DNA from: Paraphoma chrysanthemicola
Taxonomy: Eukaryota; Ascomycota; Dothideomycetes; Pleosporales; Phaeosphaeriaceae
Length of the DNA: 64,000 nt
Direction: 5' to 3'
NCBI GenBank assembly: GCA_020744225.1
Contig: JAGMWG010000012.1
Coordinates: forward strand, 1,054,001 to 1,118,000
Numbering within the stretch: position 1 is the first letter of the stretch; each line of letters starts with the position of its first letter. Made by a program: the position numbers and the translations under genes. Positions 35,401 to 44,559 of the stretch are shown piece by piece. The notes under the pieces are model-generated. The model saw nothing but the letters and a program-made list of their open reading frames with translations. It was not told the DNA's origin and searched no databases.

Positions 35401-36226
35401 ATCGGACGAGGTTTGCAATGGTCCTGGCTCTGCCCAAATGCGCTTACTGACACTAGTCACGCAGGATTCGGATGATGACGAGCCAACCAAGCAGCAACTC
35501 TCTGATGAAGAGGAAGAACAAATCATTGTAACACGACCAGAGGACGAGCGCGACCCTGAAGCCGATGCAGAGTTCGACCGCGAACTTGCAAAGTTGATGT
35601 CGGAAAGCGCGGAGTCCCGCAAATTCGAACGCAAGCCCGTGTTCGATGTGCCACTTCCCATGCGCCGTGCTCGAGAAGCGCCTACCAATGCAGAAGATAG
35701 CGGCAATGAGGCACCTGTACCGATTGCGCCCTCTAACACCGTAAAATTCTCGCTCCTGAGCAAGCGCGGAAACCGAACCCAGACTCGATCTATTGACCTA
35801 CCATCAGATTCTACTTTCGCTGTTGCCATGCGCAATAAGCAGCAGGCCGATAAAGAGGAGCAGCAGCGCATCAAGAGCCTTGTTCTCAACTACAACGAAG
35901 CTCGAGACGATGGCGACGACACTGGTGATTCACCTTTTCATTACACCCTTCAACCTAACACCAATAGAAAGCGTACTGAGATTTCTGAAGCTCTGGATAA
36001 GACACCGAACCCCTATGCTCAGCCCCGCCTTGACAAGGCAGGCCACAACCGTAGCAACCAGCGAGCACGAAAGTTGCAGCTGTCCGATGTCAATTGGTCA
36101 TGTACGATTCCCGATTCTCGTTCATCTTCTCGGCCTCGACGCCTTGGGTCTGGTGCCATGCTATCGCCCAAGATCGCTTCTGCTTTACAATCAGGGGTGA
36201 CTCCGACGCGACATGCACGCACTTAG
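32453..36226 (+). CDS. nmd2: UPF2/NMD2 nonsense-mediated mRNA decay factor
   Basis: Scaffold between UPF1 and UPF3 in cytoplasmic nonsense-mediated decay. Exons 32453-32471, 32518-32562, 32613-35410 and 35465-36226 give 1207 residues. The first exon is only 19 nt. Splicing introns of 46 and 50 nt gives MERPRKRELRELNLRAWDGEQ, the conserved UPF2 N-terminus, then LDSSMKKNTAFIKRLR. Three MIF4G repeats follow (roughly residues 30-250, 460-640 and 680-880, for example RYLAELTKFGVVPEHVIFHC and RIAEVKYLGELY). Then comes an acidic linker (EEEDASASDDD) and the C-terminal UPF1-binding region with RARKLQLSDVNW. A 54-nt stop-free intron (35411-35464) is predicted in the acidic linker. The last 34 residues after DVNW are unlike the conserved tail I expect, so a missed splice there is possible. 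Confidence 0.94.
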   Translation: MERPRKRAYSRAGYHHLLTMHRRASRAQSESLGWRARCDIQAPPPRTLLTRCADIFPVQGSLDSSMKKNTAFIKRLRTAINASSQSQFVQEIRTLSLHKYLSEIISACYEGLCKLKTPGEIAAGVEIISALHQRFGPGDFTGYIGWYIGRGLATPDKSHLKTLSPEVREREEKDRLARQRILLRVATELWLVGVLRSLDDVARPEEAAKSKDSGKLVEPTKTRTRVENADAEPFPLEVLKDMLGHDREHANLPLVVIFVKAFAWDILGAKPSAAEGRKTVNEDGTTTTGKNEDTSASETDEHISKDPPIISSELQQRFKNVLSRYFEDVKAHLLRDQKHILSQGRKNAEAYVKSGEVFEDRQSNYEKQMKAQDRLIGNAQVLADALGVEMPDLKEKDNTANAGDGAIGLVKTGEYLRGQSDGPGIWEDEDERRFYENLIDLKDRVPGILLEDVKKKKTDADEQVGKKIESKPETSEKDAESESRANEADDQSTAIANKSVGAQVDAVLARLPEMNTKDMVDQTAMDFCFLNSKASRNRLIKAVQDIPKGRSDLLPIYSRLIATLGKYMPDVSQGLVSYLDDEFRSLQRRKSKDFLGQVRTQNVRYLAELTKFGVVPEHVIFHCLKVSLDDFSRMNIEIICNLLENCGRYLLRNPETSPRMASFLETLQRKKSAQVLGQQERMLIENAVYYVNPPERAAIEQKERTPVELFLRKIMYQDLTRRTLDKTVKQIRKMHWEEDEVVNLLHKVFAKPGKIKYSNIHLLAVILGTIHRYHQDFAISVIDDLLESITFGLELNDFKFNQRRIAEVKYLGELYIYRLVDSPIIFDTLYRLLNYGWEGGYARPGLYNPLDQSDDYFRIRLVCNLLESCGMYYDKGAAKKKLDFFLTYFQYYVCTKDALPMDVEFIVQDAYNLTRPQWKLITNLEEASQAFGEAVKQNYQTASTDRPIEPEEEDASASDDDLDGPEDEDVVMPEGDGDKSSSESDEVCNGPGSAQMRLLTLVTQDSDDDEPTKQQLSDEEEEQIIVTRPEDERDPEADAEFDRELAKLMSESAESRKFERKPVFDVPLPMRRAREAPTNAEDSGNEAPVPIAPSNTVKFSLLSKRGNRTQTRSIDLPSDSTFAVAMRNKQQADKEEQQRIKSLVLNYNEARDDGDDTGDSPFHYTLQPNTNRKRTEISEALDKTPNPYAQPRLDKAGHNRSNQRARKLQLSDVNWSCTIPDSRSSSRPRRLGSGAMLSPKIASALQSGVTPTRHART
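35411..35464 (+). other. Predicted 54-nt in-frame intron of UPF2
   Basis: Donor GTTTGC (less usual), branch ACTGAC, acceptor CGCAG. It is a multiple of three with no in-frame stop. Removal joins SSSESDE to DSDDDEP, giving a continuous acidic run; the 18 intervening codons are non-acidic and unlike their flanks. Confidence 0.65.
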
Positions 36227-37086
36227 ACTCAGTCGTCCGATGGCTTTCCTGCACAAGCCGATTTGCGGTGCTCATTCTCAAAGTGTTCACCTCATCTTTG
36301 GGCTAACTTTGGGCGATTGATACAACAGGACGTGATTATCGATATGAGATGCTACAACAGCATTTACAACATACACCATGAAGCCTTGACATCAGCCGCT
36401 CACTGCCGCGGCAGAGCGATGCGATTGTGGTAGGTCTTGTCAGAGGCAGCATCAGGCCCGCGTCTGGGACAGCTCTAGGAGAGCTGCGCCTCTCATCGAC
36501 GAGCAGCCATGGCCACAGCACCAAGGTGAGTATCTGATCCGCTGGCAACCACCCCCGACTTGCAAGTCAGAAAGACATTAGTGGTAGCGTTGTGACGAAG
36601 AGCCTGCACGGTGCGTCCACGCCAACAACTATTGAAAGTTCCAGTGAGGGATGGACGAGGAGACGCCGGGACGATGGCAAAGGGTTTTTTGCTTGCAATT
36701 TTACAAGACTGCCTGCATCAAATTATTTAAACACTGTCATTACCAATCTTCCATCTCATTTGCTTGCGCCTCATCAATGACGGGTTCGATCGCATCTTAA
36801 GTAAAGGTGCATCAAATCGACTAATAGCTTCATTTAAGCCAGCAGAGAGTGATAAATGCGAATAGAAATACCAGGTCCGAGATGGGTCGCCAAACTATCT
36901 CGATCTGAAGCAAGGTGAGATAAGGTTGGACTAGCTCGGGTTCCTGCAGATGAGCGCCACTGTTGACGTCAGCGTTCCCAGTCGGAAACAAAAACAACGC
37001 GCTCTGAAGATCCTGGCATCTTCATTCACCGGACGTCAAAGGACCGAAGTCCGTCCATTTAAACCCCGTTGTATTGTTTCACCGCG
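36227..37086. other. Intergenic: UPF2 3' flank and phosphatase promoter
   Basis: No gene seen. The right part carries a full CRE site (36964-36971) and the phosphatase leader. Confidence 0.5.
36964..36971. promoter_or_regulatory. CRE palindrome TGACGTCA
   Basis: Exact ATF/CREB-type site 116 bp before the phosphatase ATG, a usual distance for an upstream activating element. Function is inferred from the motif only. Confidence 0.4.
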
Positions 37087-38563
37087 ATGTTTGCTGCCTT
37101 AATTTTCATCGCGCCTGCCCTAGCATTGCCACCATATATCGCGCAGCAACAAGCGCCACTGCAACCTCAGGATCACTCGCAAGGCTACCAGTTTGATCCG
37201 TTGCTACATCTCCCAGGCACCAGTCCATACTTTGATGCTGTTGGATTCGGATTGGAGCACAAAGCGCCGCCTGGCTGCAATGTCACTGCTGCAAGCTACA
37301 TCATAAGACATGGAGCAATTTACGCGTACGCACCTAAACTCACGAGTCATTTGATCGACTGACAAAGCTTAGGAATGACGATGAGTATGAGGAATACATC
37401 AAGCCATTCCTCTTCAGATTGGAGATCAATCGACAAGGGTGGAGCGGACCATTGGCCTTCATGGAGAAGTGGCAATCGCCGATTCTTGAAGACAAACTCG
37501 AGGAGCTCACGCCTTCCGGTGCAGTAGATGCGGAGAGAGTTGGAAAGCATCTGCTTGAGCGATACCCCGATCTTGCTCCGAACACGTCAAGAATATTGGC
37601 AGACAAGAAGTCCCGAACGTTTGATACAGCGACGAACTTCACCAAAGCCTTCCCGCAGCACGAAAAAATCGAAGTCGTACGTATCACCGAGAATAAGGAC
37701 GGCTCAATGGAGTCTTTGATCCCACACAAGTCATGCGAAAACTTCTCCAAAAGTCCCGGCACTAAACAGCAACACAAGTTCATCGATATCTACGGCTCCA
37801 ATGTAGCCAATCGTCTCGCTCAGTGGACACCCTTCAAGCTCACACCCAAGGATGTCGTCGGCCTACAATCAATATGTGGCTACGAGTCAGCCATCCTCGG
37901 CAAACGCTCCGAGATCTGTGGTGTCTTTACCGACAATGAGTGGATGGCCTATGAGTACCATTGGGATCTCAAATACGCGTACATGGTCGGCCCACTGAAC
38001 CCGCTTTCTCCATATCTTGGCTTCCCGTGGCTGCAGACCCAAGCCGAACTCTTTGAGCATATCGACAAGCATGATACGCCTGGTGGTGGCTGGCCTGACG
38101 ACCAGCGATTTTTCTTGTCTTTTACGCATCGCGAGGTTCCGCCTTTTGTTGCCACAGCCTTGGGTCTGTTTAATTCATCATCTAATGCAGAGGAACAATT
38201 TCCTACGGATCATATCAACTGTACGTCAATTTGATCTGTCTAGCAGTTATAAGCCACGACTAACCATCTCTCTCAGGGACACGCGCATGGAAGATGTCTG
38301 ACCTAATTCCGTTTCTGGGCCACGTGGGCATGGAGAAGATGAGCTGTGATCGCAGTGGCGCGATCGACAAGCATGGAGGGGACAACGGGCCGCAAGAATT
38401 TGTGCGCTTCATTGCCAACACAGCACCCAGGCCGATCCCGGATTGTCAGAGTGGGCCAGGTGCGAGCTGTCCGTTTGAGGAGTTTAGAGACATTATTGGA
38501 AGGGGTGCAAGGAAGCATAAGGACTTCCACAAAGTGTGCGATAAGAAGAGCAAGAAGGACTGA
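37087..38563 (+). CDS. Secreted histidine-phosphatase (acid phosphatase/phytase clan 2) with variant active-site motif
   Basis: Predicted extracellular phosphomonoesterase or phytase-like enzyme. Exons 37087-37325, 37373-38220 and 38277-38563 encode 457 residues; the introns are 47 and 56 nt. The ATG at 37087 opens a clear signal peptide (MFAALIFIAPALALP). The catalytic histidine motif is RHGAIYA, followed across the first intron by NDDEYEEY. The classical RHGxRxP second Arg and Pro are replaced by Ile/Tyr and Ala. The C-terminal proton-donor region reads FTHREVPPFVATALGLFN, so HRE stands where HD is usual. Paired Cys residues and NFT/NSS/NCT glycosylation sites suit a secreted protein. I believe a fungal subfamily shares this motif. 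Whether it is catalytically conventional is open. Confidence 0.85.
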
Positions 38564-38788
38564 GCATTTCATTGAGGTAGCTGAGACACATGTGCACCAC
38601 TAAGAACGGTGTGCCCGTCATAATCTTTATGAACAATTCCACCTCGCAGATCATGTGTTCATACGGACCATCTTATACTACGCTACTCAATTAACAATCT
38701 CATAACGCCGGCCATTTAAGCATAGAAGCTTACATTACAACAAGATCTTTCTAGCACGCTCCCTCAGATCTCTCAACCTCATCTGTAA

Positions 38789-39157
38789 TTAATTTTGACA
38801 GTTATAAAGCGACAAACGCCCAAAGTCCCGCACCAGGGCTCTAGAAGATATAATATCGTATGGCGACTTGCCTTCATCCTCCATGAGCCTGGCTTCTGTG
38901 CCCAGCAAACTGAGCTGGCTATGGGCCCGGTCTATTCTTTCGGCAATGTTAGTCGCGGCATTTAGCCCCCGCTGATTGCGCTGGGTAAGGCGACCCGAAA
39001 CGAAGTCGCCGTAAGAGAAAGTCCGACTTGCTTGGTCAGCCTGAATGCGATTTGTGGCTCGGGTATATTCGCCGGTAGCTTCGGCGCAGATGGGTTCGGT
39101 GTCAGATTGGTGGTGGTAGAGCAAAGACCATTGGGAGCTGCGGTTGTTGGGAGCCAT
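38789..39157 (-). CDS. Hypothetical 122-residue protein
   Basis: An ATG-initiated single-exon frame starting MAPNNRSSQWSLLYHH and ending RLSLYNCQN. Composition is protein-like: balanced, with an amphipathic stretch NAATNIAERIDRAHSQLSLLG that could form a helix. No signal peptide, membrane segment or known motif is seen. It is convergent with the phosphatase, 225 bp away. I do not recognise it; it may be a lineage-specific gene or a chance frame. Confidence 0.4.
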   Translation of the reverse strand: MAPNNRSSQWSLLYHHQSDTEPICAEATGEYTRATNRIQADQASRTFSYGDFVSGRLTQRNQRGLNAATNIAERIDRAHSQLSLLGTEARLMEDEGKSPYDIISSRALVRDFGRLSLYNCQN

Positions 39158-40361
39158 GGTAATGATGCGTAGTTCGTGTTATAGTTAATTATGGATGTGT
39201 AGAGTGAGAGAATTCCCCAGAACCTTGTTCAGTCATAATGAGAGGCAAGCGGAGTCTTCGCAAGTGACGGTATAGTGCTGTGGCAGCCAGCTCAGCTCAT
39301 GGTTGATCAGAAAAGTGGTGGGATACTTTTGTTCATACCGTCGCTGCCACAATTACTCTTCGATGGCTACGCTGATACCTTCGATTAGCTGTTCGTGTAA
39401 GACCTGTTCCGCCAAAAATAAGTGTTGTCTTCAATTCAGGAATCAAGTTCTTACATTACACTTGCAGGATGGAGCGCGGCGAATTTGTTGTGTTGGCATT
39501 ACTTGCTTTTGATGCTCGTTCTATATTCAGATTGTGTGGACACTGGACGTCATGATCCAATACAACATGATCAAGTCAGTACTGTAGCAGATTGTCATAT
39601 AATTCTGAACCCTAGAAGCTTGCATGTACGTACCATTCATACCTAATCGTGAACGTTGTTTCTCTTATATGTTCTCGCCCTACAAATGATCTCGAACAAC
39701 TTCCCCTGCAGTAGCAGCTGCCACTCGACGAAATTCGAAGTCCTTTCTACCTTGGTGTCTGCACACGTCGAGATCACAAATATTTCGTGCGGCGATGCAG
39801 CAGTCGTTCTTGCTCTGACTTATGAATCTCCAAGTCATAGAACATCACTTCTCATGGCACACACATCCGCTAATGCCTAGATGATTCTTACGAGTGGATC
39901 ATGGCCTAAATTTGGCTGCATAGGCAGTGGATTGAGCATCCTGATAAGACTTGGAAACGGTAGTCCGATCAGACATGAGACTGGTTGCTGTTTTGATCAT
40001 GGAATGGGTCTGCGAGGTTAGATATAGCTAGACTGTGTTTCATTCTAGAACGACCGCGCGAACGACGGCGTTCCCGCCATGACGGACCTTGTCTTTGTAA
40101 TTGCAATAGAAGTCAGTATCAGAGCAAAAACGATGCATGATTTCAAATGCAGATGCAGAAGTGAGAGGCGCCTCGGACAGGCTGAGAAACGGTTGTATTG
40201 GTAGTGGTGGCCGATTGCTTGCCAGATGACGAAGCGATGAAACAGTAGCCACGTTGTCGCTCGATATACCATCCGCAACAAAAACGTCCTCTAGCGCTCG
40301 CACAACTCATCTTCACAGACTACTCTCTGTTCGAGGCATCTGACTTTCTACACTGCTGTTG
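39158..40361. other. Intergenic, no supported gene (1.2 kb)
   Basis: Short frames only, including an 87-codon minus-strand frame (40040-40303) that lacks an ATG. No repeats or RNA genes recognised. Confidence 0.45.
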
Positions 40362-41626
40362 TCAGCCAGGCAGTGTCATCCCCAAACACCCATCCAAACC
40401 CCTCATGGCCTCATCAACTCCGCCCCTTCCACTCGTACTCACACCACACTTCATCATCGGCTGATACCTCTTTATATGGGGCTCCAGCACCTCAGGCCAC
40501 GTAGAGTTTGCCTGCGGCCCTTCGTCTGGCTCGATACTCAGGAAGTAGTCGCCCCACAGAGGACCAGCAGACCAGTATGTCCAGCCGACGAACACGCCAC
40601 TATCTTCCAGATGAGTGATTGTGTTATTGACAGTCTCAAAGCAGGTTGGGTTTGAGCCAGCGCCAAACTCGGACAGAAAAGCAGTATAATTGTTCTCCTG
40701 CAGCCACGCCGTGACCGGCAACAAGTTTGCTGGCGCTGCTAATGTACACTCTTCATGCGTACCGGAGGTATCGTTGTCAAAGTATAGGTGCATATCGAAT
40801 GCAAAATTGTCCAGCGGATCGGCGATGGCAAGGAGAACGTCTGCGTTGGGTGTGCATTCGAGTGCCACGTCGCTGCATGTTGAATTGAGCCACCGCTGCG
40901 CGCCAGTGAAGCCGTTGCCTGGCACCAAAATAAGCTGTTGCGCACCAGCTCCTCGTATCGCATCTATCATAGCTTGGTCGTTTTGGAGGACGAGCGAAGT
41001 CGGCATGTCGTGCGGCTCGTTCATAATACCGAAGATTACGTTGGGATTGATAACGAAGCGTGTAGAGAGCTCGGCCCAGAATGCCGCAAGATTCTCCGTT
41101 CTTGCGGCCTTCGCATCAGATGTATTGCCTATGACGCTTCCGGAGAATGGTTGCATAGACGGATCATTATAGCGCATGTAATTGTGTGCGTCTAGAATCA
41201 CATAGGCACCTTTCGTCGTGATGTAGTTTACCGCCGTTGCCAGCTCGGTAAAGTACGTCTCGTTGAGAGTTTTGCCTAGACCACTCTCCAATGGGCATAT
41301 TCGCTCCTGGAAAAAGGTTAGGCATTGTCATAGTGTATGTTAGGGCTGTCAAACCAGTAGGAATGGCAGTCGAATGGTGTTCACACCCGCATCGAGAAAA
41401 AAGTCGATCGCTGTCTCATTGATGAACTGGTAGTCGATGCCAAATGCACCGGGTAGTGTCTGTTGTGCAAATTCACCACCAGCTATGGCGATCTGGTTAG
41501 CGAAACCGTGAGAGAGGCTCGTTGATTAGACTTCCTACCTGAATTTACACCTGCATACAAGATCTCTGCTGCACAATGCCCTAGTGCAAGCGCAGCAACA
41601 GCGCCAGCGCTGATAATTCTGTTCAT
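40362..41626 (-). CDS. Secreted GH5 endo-beta-1,4-glucanase (cellulase)
   Basis: Cleaves internal beta-1,4 links in cellulose or related plant glucans outside the cell. Exons 41626-41539, 41482-41355 and 41306-40362 give 386 residues. The introns are 56 nt (41538-41483) and 48 nt (41354-41307). The acceptor at 41483 rather than the nearer CAG was chosen because it restores GVNSAGGEF, the GH5 opening motif; the second splice gives IRLPFLLERICPLE. The signal peptide is MNRIISAGAVAALALGHCAA. The acid/base Glu is in FGIMNEPHDM (near residue 167) and the nucleophile Glu in LSEFGAG (near 284); GWTYWSAGPLWG is the substrate-stacking segment. There is no carbohydrate-binding module. NET, NTS, NST and NDT glycosylation sites fit secretion. 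It suggests a plant-associated or saprotrophic lifestyle. Confidence 0.92.
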
Positions 41627-43399
41627 TAGTACTGTTAAAAAGAAAGCACGGGAAAACAATCGCAAAAAGAGTGGAAGGCCGAATCGAAGGACCAGGACCG
41701 CAACATCGCAAGGTGAAGTCGTCGTTGAGCTGCTGACGAACGACCTCTTCGGCTAAAGTAAGGAATCCTGAAGCTCGCGTCATTACGAATAGATGCCGTT
41801 ACCCGCCAGAGGCTTTTGCATGTTAGTATACCTGACTTGCTTTGCTTCGCAGGGAAGTCACGCATAGCAATGTGCTCCATTGAGATAAGACGGCCCAATG
41901 CGGAAGTTGTCATGCACCAGTAGAGCGCTCATTGGTTCGAGGCAGGAATAGCATGAACCACCAAAGCGCATGTAACTAGGTCCCGATGTTGTGCATCTCC
42001 AAGTGCCGACTTCTGTCGCTTCAGACGTTCGGTCATGGTTCGCATGGACGGATGACTGAGTCTGAAACGCGGGGATGCCTGGCTCCGACCAACTTGCCTA
42101 AGCGTCCACGACGTATCTGGAATTTGGAGCTGGGCTTTCAAATCACTTGAATCTATGCTGGAGTGCTCATTCGGATAGGCTGTCAGGAGCAACCGCAGAT
42201 TGTGCGATTACCATCAGCAGAAGCGAACGTGGACCGCGCCGTATTGAACGATCAGGCTCATTGCAGGGAAAAGAACTAACATCATTCACAACCCGGATCA
42301 AAGCCAGAATGAACTAATCCGGGCACTAGGGTTGCTGTGCCATGCGCGAAGTGTAGAGTGATCATCATCGAGCGAGATCCCGACCTGCTTAACACTAACT
42401 CTTTAAGGCACTCACCTGCCCAAGGTTCTCTTTTTTTGCGCTGCTCTTTCCAACAGCTCTTACCACTCCATGCTCCTTAACGTGACTGATGACAACCTCA
42501 AATGTGCCTTTTCTTCCTTTGTGCGTAGTCATTGCGAGTGCAGCTATGCGCCCAAATTTAAGGACATCCGTGGAGCGAGCCGGCGAAGTATCGACAGAGG
42601 AGACTTAGAGAAAAGGGAACGAATTATTATGCTAATGCGACACTGCATCTGGTCATATGGATGCTCTTCTACTGCTCAACCCTCTTTTCTTCCTTGAGTA
42701 AACATGACCGATGTAATACTGCGGCGTAATCCGTCGCGAATGCCTAGCCACCACCTTGCCCGCGCTCATCCCCACTGGAAGCTGTCAACTTTGATAATGC
42801 ACACGTAACTAAGCAAGAATTTTTCCTGTTTATGGCATCGACCACTATGCCTATGTTTCGTTTGGCACCTCCTTCTCTCATTAGTTGCTAAGTCAACATT
42901 TCCCCACTGCCTTTGCATGGCCCGGCTCACATATCTCGAGTCCATGCAGAGATGATGACTAGGTTTTGTGAAGAGCTGAAAAAACGCGGAGCAAATCACT
43001 ACAGCAAGCCTGTGTCATGCAAAGAGACAGTGAGTTTGGAATTGTTCGACAAGAGCACTTCGAGGTCTCGATGGAAAAGTTCCAATTAATGGTACACGCC
43101 AGGGGAAGAACAGAGACAGCGTTGCATTAATGCAGAATGTTGACGATAAAATCACCCAACGGCAAGCCGGACGGCGGTTGGTGTTTGACTGCGTGACTAT
43201 CTCTCCGAATCGCTACCTAGACGATTTTGAGAGTCGGAGCTTAAATCTTGAATTCGATCAGGTATAAGCCAGTGTATGACCAACAGAATGCCTCAGGCGG
43301 ATCTCACTACGTGAAACAGTCAGTCGACCGATAACATATAGGTTCAGTGGCGGGATACGTTTGTTTATGGACACCTCAAAGAGTCTTACATCTTTCTGT
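41627..43399. other. Gene-poor interval, no supported gene
   Basis: Only short frames. A minus-strand open stretch at 41929-42192 has protein-like composition (PDTSWTLRQVGRSQ, RTMTERLKRQK) but no ATG at its start and no recognised family. It could be an exon of an unrecognised gene. Nothing else visible. Confidence 0.35.
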
Positions 43400-44149
43400 T
43401 CGTTGAAGACGGACATCCTATAATCATCGATCTATGGCTGGGCAGTGGGCCTCCCTTTGACCCTGACGCAGGGTGACGGCTCACAGGCTTGCGGCGAATG
43501 CTTAACATCGTGTCACACCAAAGCTGATGAATTGTGGAACATATTACTCCCAAGGTCCTCTTCCTGTGGATCAGTGTCGTAACACTCTTCGGTACTTCTC
43601 TCCATTGCTTGGTAGCGAGTTCTAAAATCACACCGTGATAGTGGCTGCGTACGGAGTATACGTCTTGCATTCTTGCTCTTACCAGTACTTGACATCACGA
43701 TACTTTCCCCTCCGAGAGAGGTCCACGTAAGCTGATCAGCAGCCATGAAGACCAAGGGTCCGACCCACACCTCCAATATCTCGGTCGACGTCCCGTTCCG
43801 TGCCTTCACACCATAGCCATCTAGACCACTTGCAACATCGACATGCACTTGTCAGTTCGTTGCGGTCTATTTGTGGGCCGGTTAAAGTCGTCAACTACGC
43901 GTGGTCGAGTAAGGAGTGACAGTAGTGAAAGACTATCTTTTCCTACCCAGGCTTCCGTTGTCAGCAGTGTGGAAGGAAGACGCGATGGTGGGCCTAGTGG
44001 GTCTAGCCTGCGGTGGCGACGTCCCAGCCGTCAGGATCAATGAACGATCTGCTACAAGCGACGCTTGCAGAGCGGGAGACGGGATGGAAGAATTAACCGC
44101 TAGTGGTAGTGAGAAAGACAAGTGGCGAGTTCGCGAGCGGAGTCTCTAC

Positions 44150-44559
44150 CTGTGGATGTGGTGTGGGGTGCCACACCACGATGTAGTGAAGGATTGAACG
44201 CCGTTCTGAGCGGAAATTAGCAGGAGGGATCGAGTTGCTTTGCGAATTACTCGATCTTGCGAACACTGTTGGTGGCTCAATCTCACCGGTGGGTGTTGAC
44301 TCGACCCAATCCTGCTTTTCCATCAAGCTCGTTGTGGATTTCCGCAGCATCCGCTGTACGAGCTTACCTGGAGTATAGTCCGGGAGCTCATCGGCGACGT
44401 TCCCCAGCTACAATTGCCGTCTTTCTTCACCGCTTTCTTACCGTTGTCCTCGTGACTATATCCGTCGAAGTCAAGATGGCCAGCTCGATCTAAGAACAAG
44501 TTCGTTGGGTCCTAAAGCACGGACGGAAGAGCCTCCGCACCTGCATCTGGTGCGCTCAT
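44150..44559 (-). CDS. Candidate spliced hypothetical gene, 5' exons only (3' end unresolved)
   Basis: Proposed exons are 44559-44541, 44489-44368 and 44311-44150, separated by introns of 51 nt and 56 nt with GTGCGG/TTAG and GTAAGC/GCAG ends. Together they read 101 codons without a stop: MSAPDADRAGHLDFDGYSH..., SWGTSPMSSRTILQ, DWVESTPTGEIEPPTV and a final HPTPHPQ before a GTAGAG donor. Intron sizes match those of certain genes here. Downstream, minus-strand frames at about 44007-43947 and 43847-43690 (containing GLDGYGVKARNGTSTEILEV and ADQLTWTSLGGESIVMSSTG before a GTAAGA donor) could be later exons, but I could not settle their joins. No known domain is recognised. It may be a real lineage-specific gene or a decayed one. 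Confidence 0.3.

Noticed and set aside
35923..35968. Alternative 43-nt GT-AG intron near the UPF2 C-terminus
   Set aside because: Removing it shifts the frame away from the conserved RARKLQLSDVNW end, so the continuous reading is better.
37069..37086. Upstream extension of the phosphatase by six codons
   Set aside because: It would need a TTG start; the ATG at 37087 gives a complete signal peptide.
41930..41960. B-box-like GGTTCGAGGC
   Set aside because: No matching T-stem, A-box or acceptor stem around it, so not a tRNA.
41929..42192. 87-codon minus-strand open stretch with protein-like composition
   Set aside because: No ATG at its start and no convincing upstream exon; the only GT-AG join I could find would need a 32-nt intron, too short for this genome.
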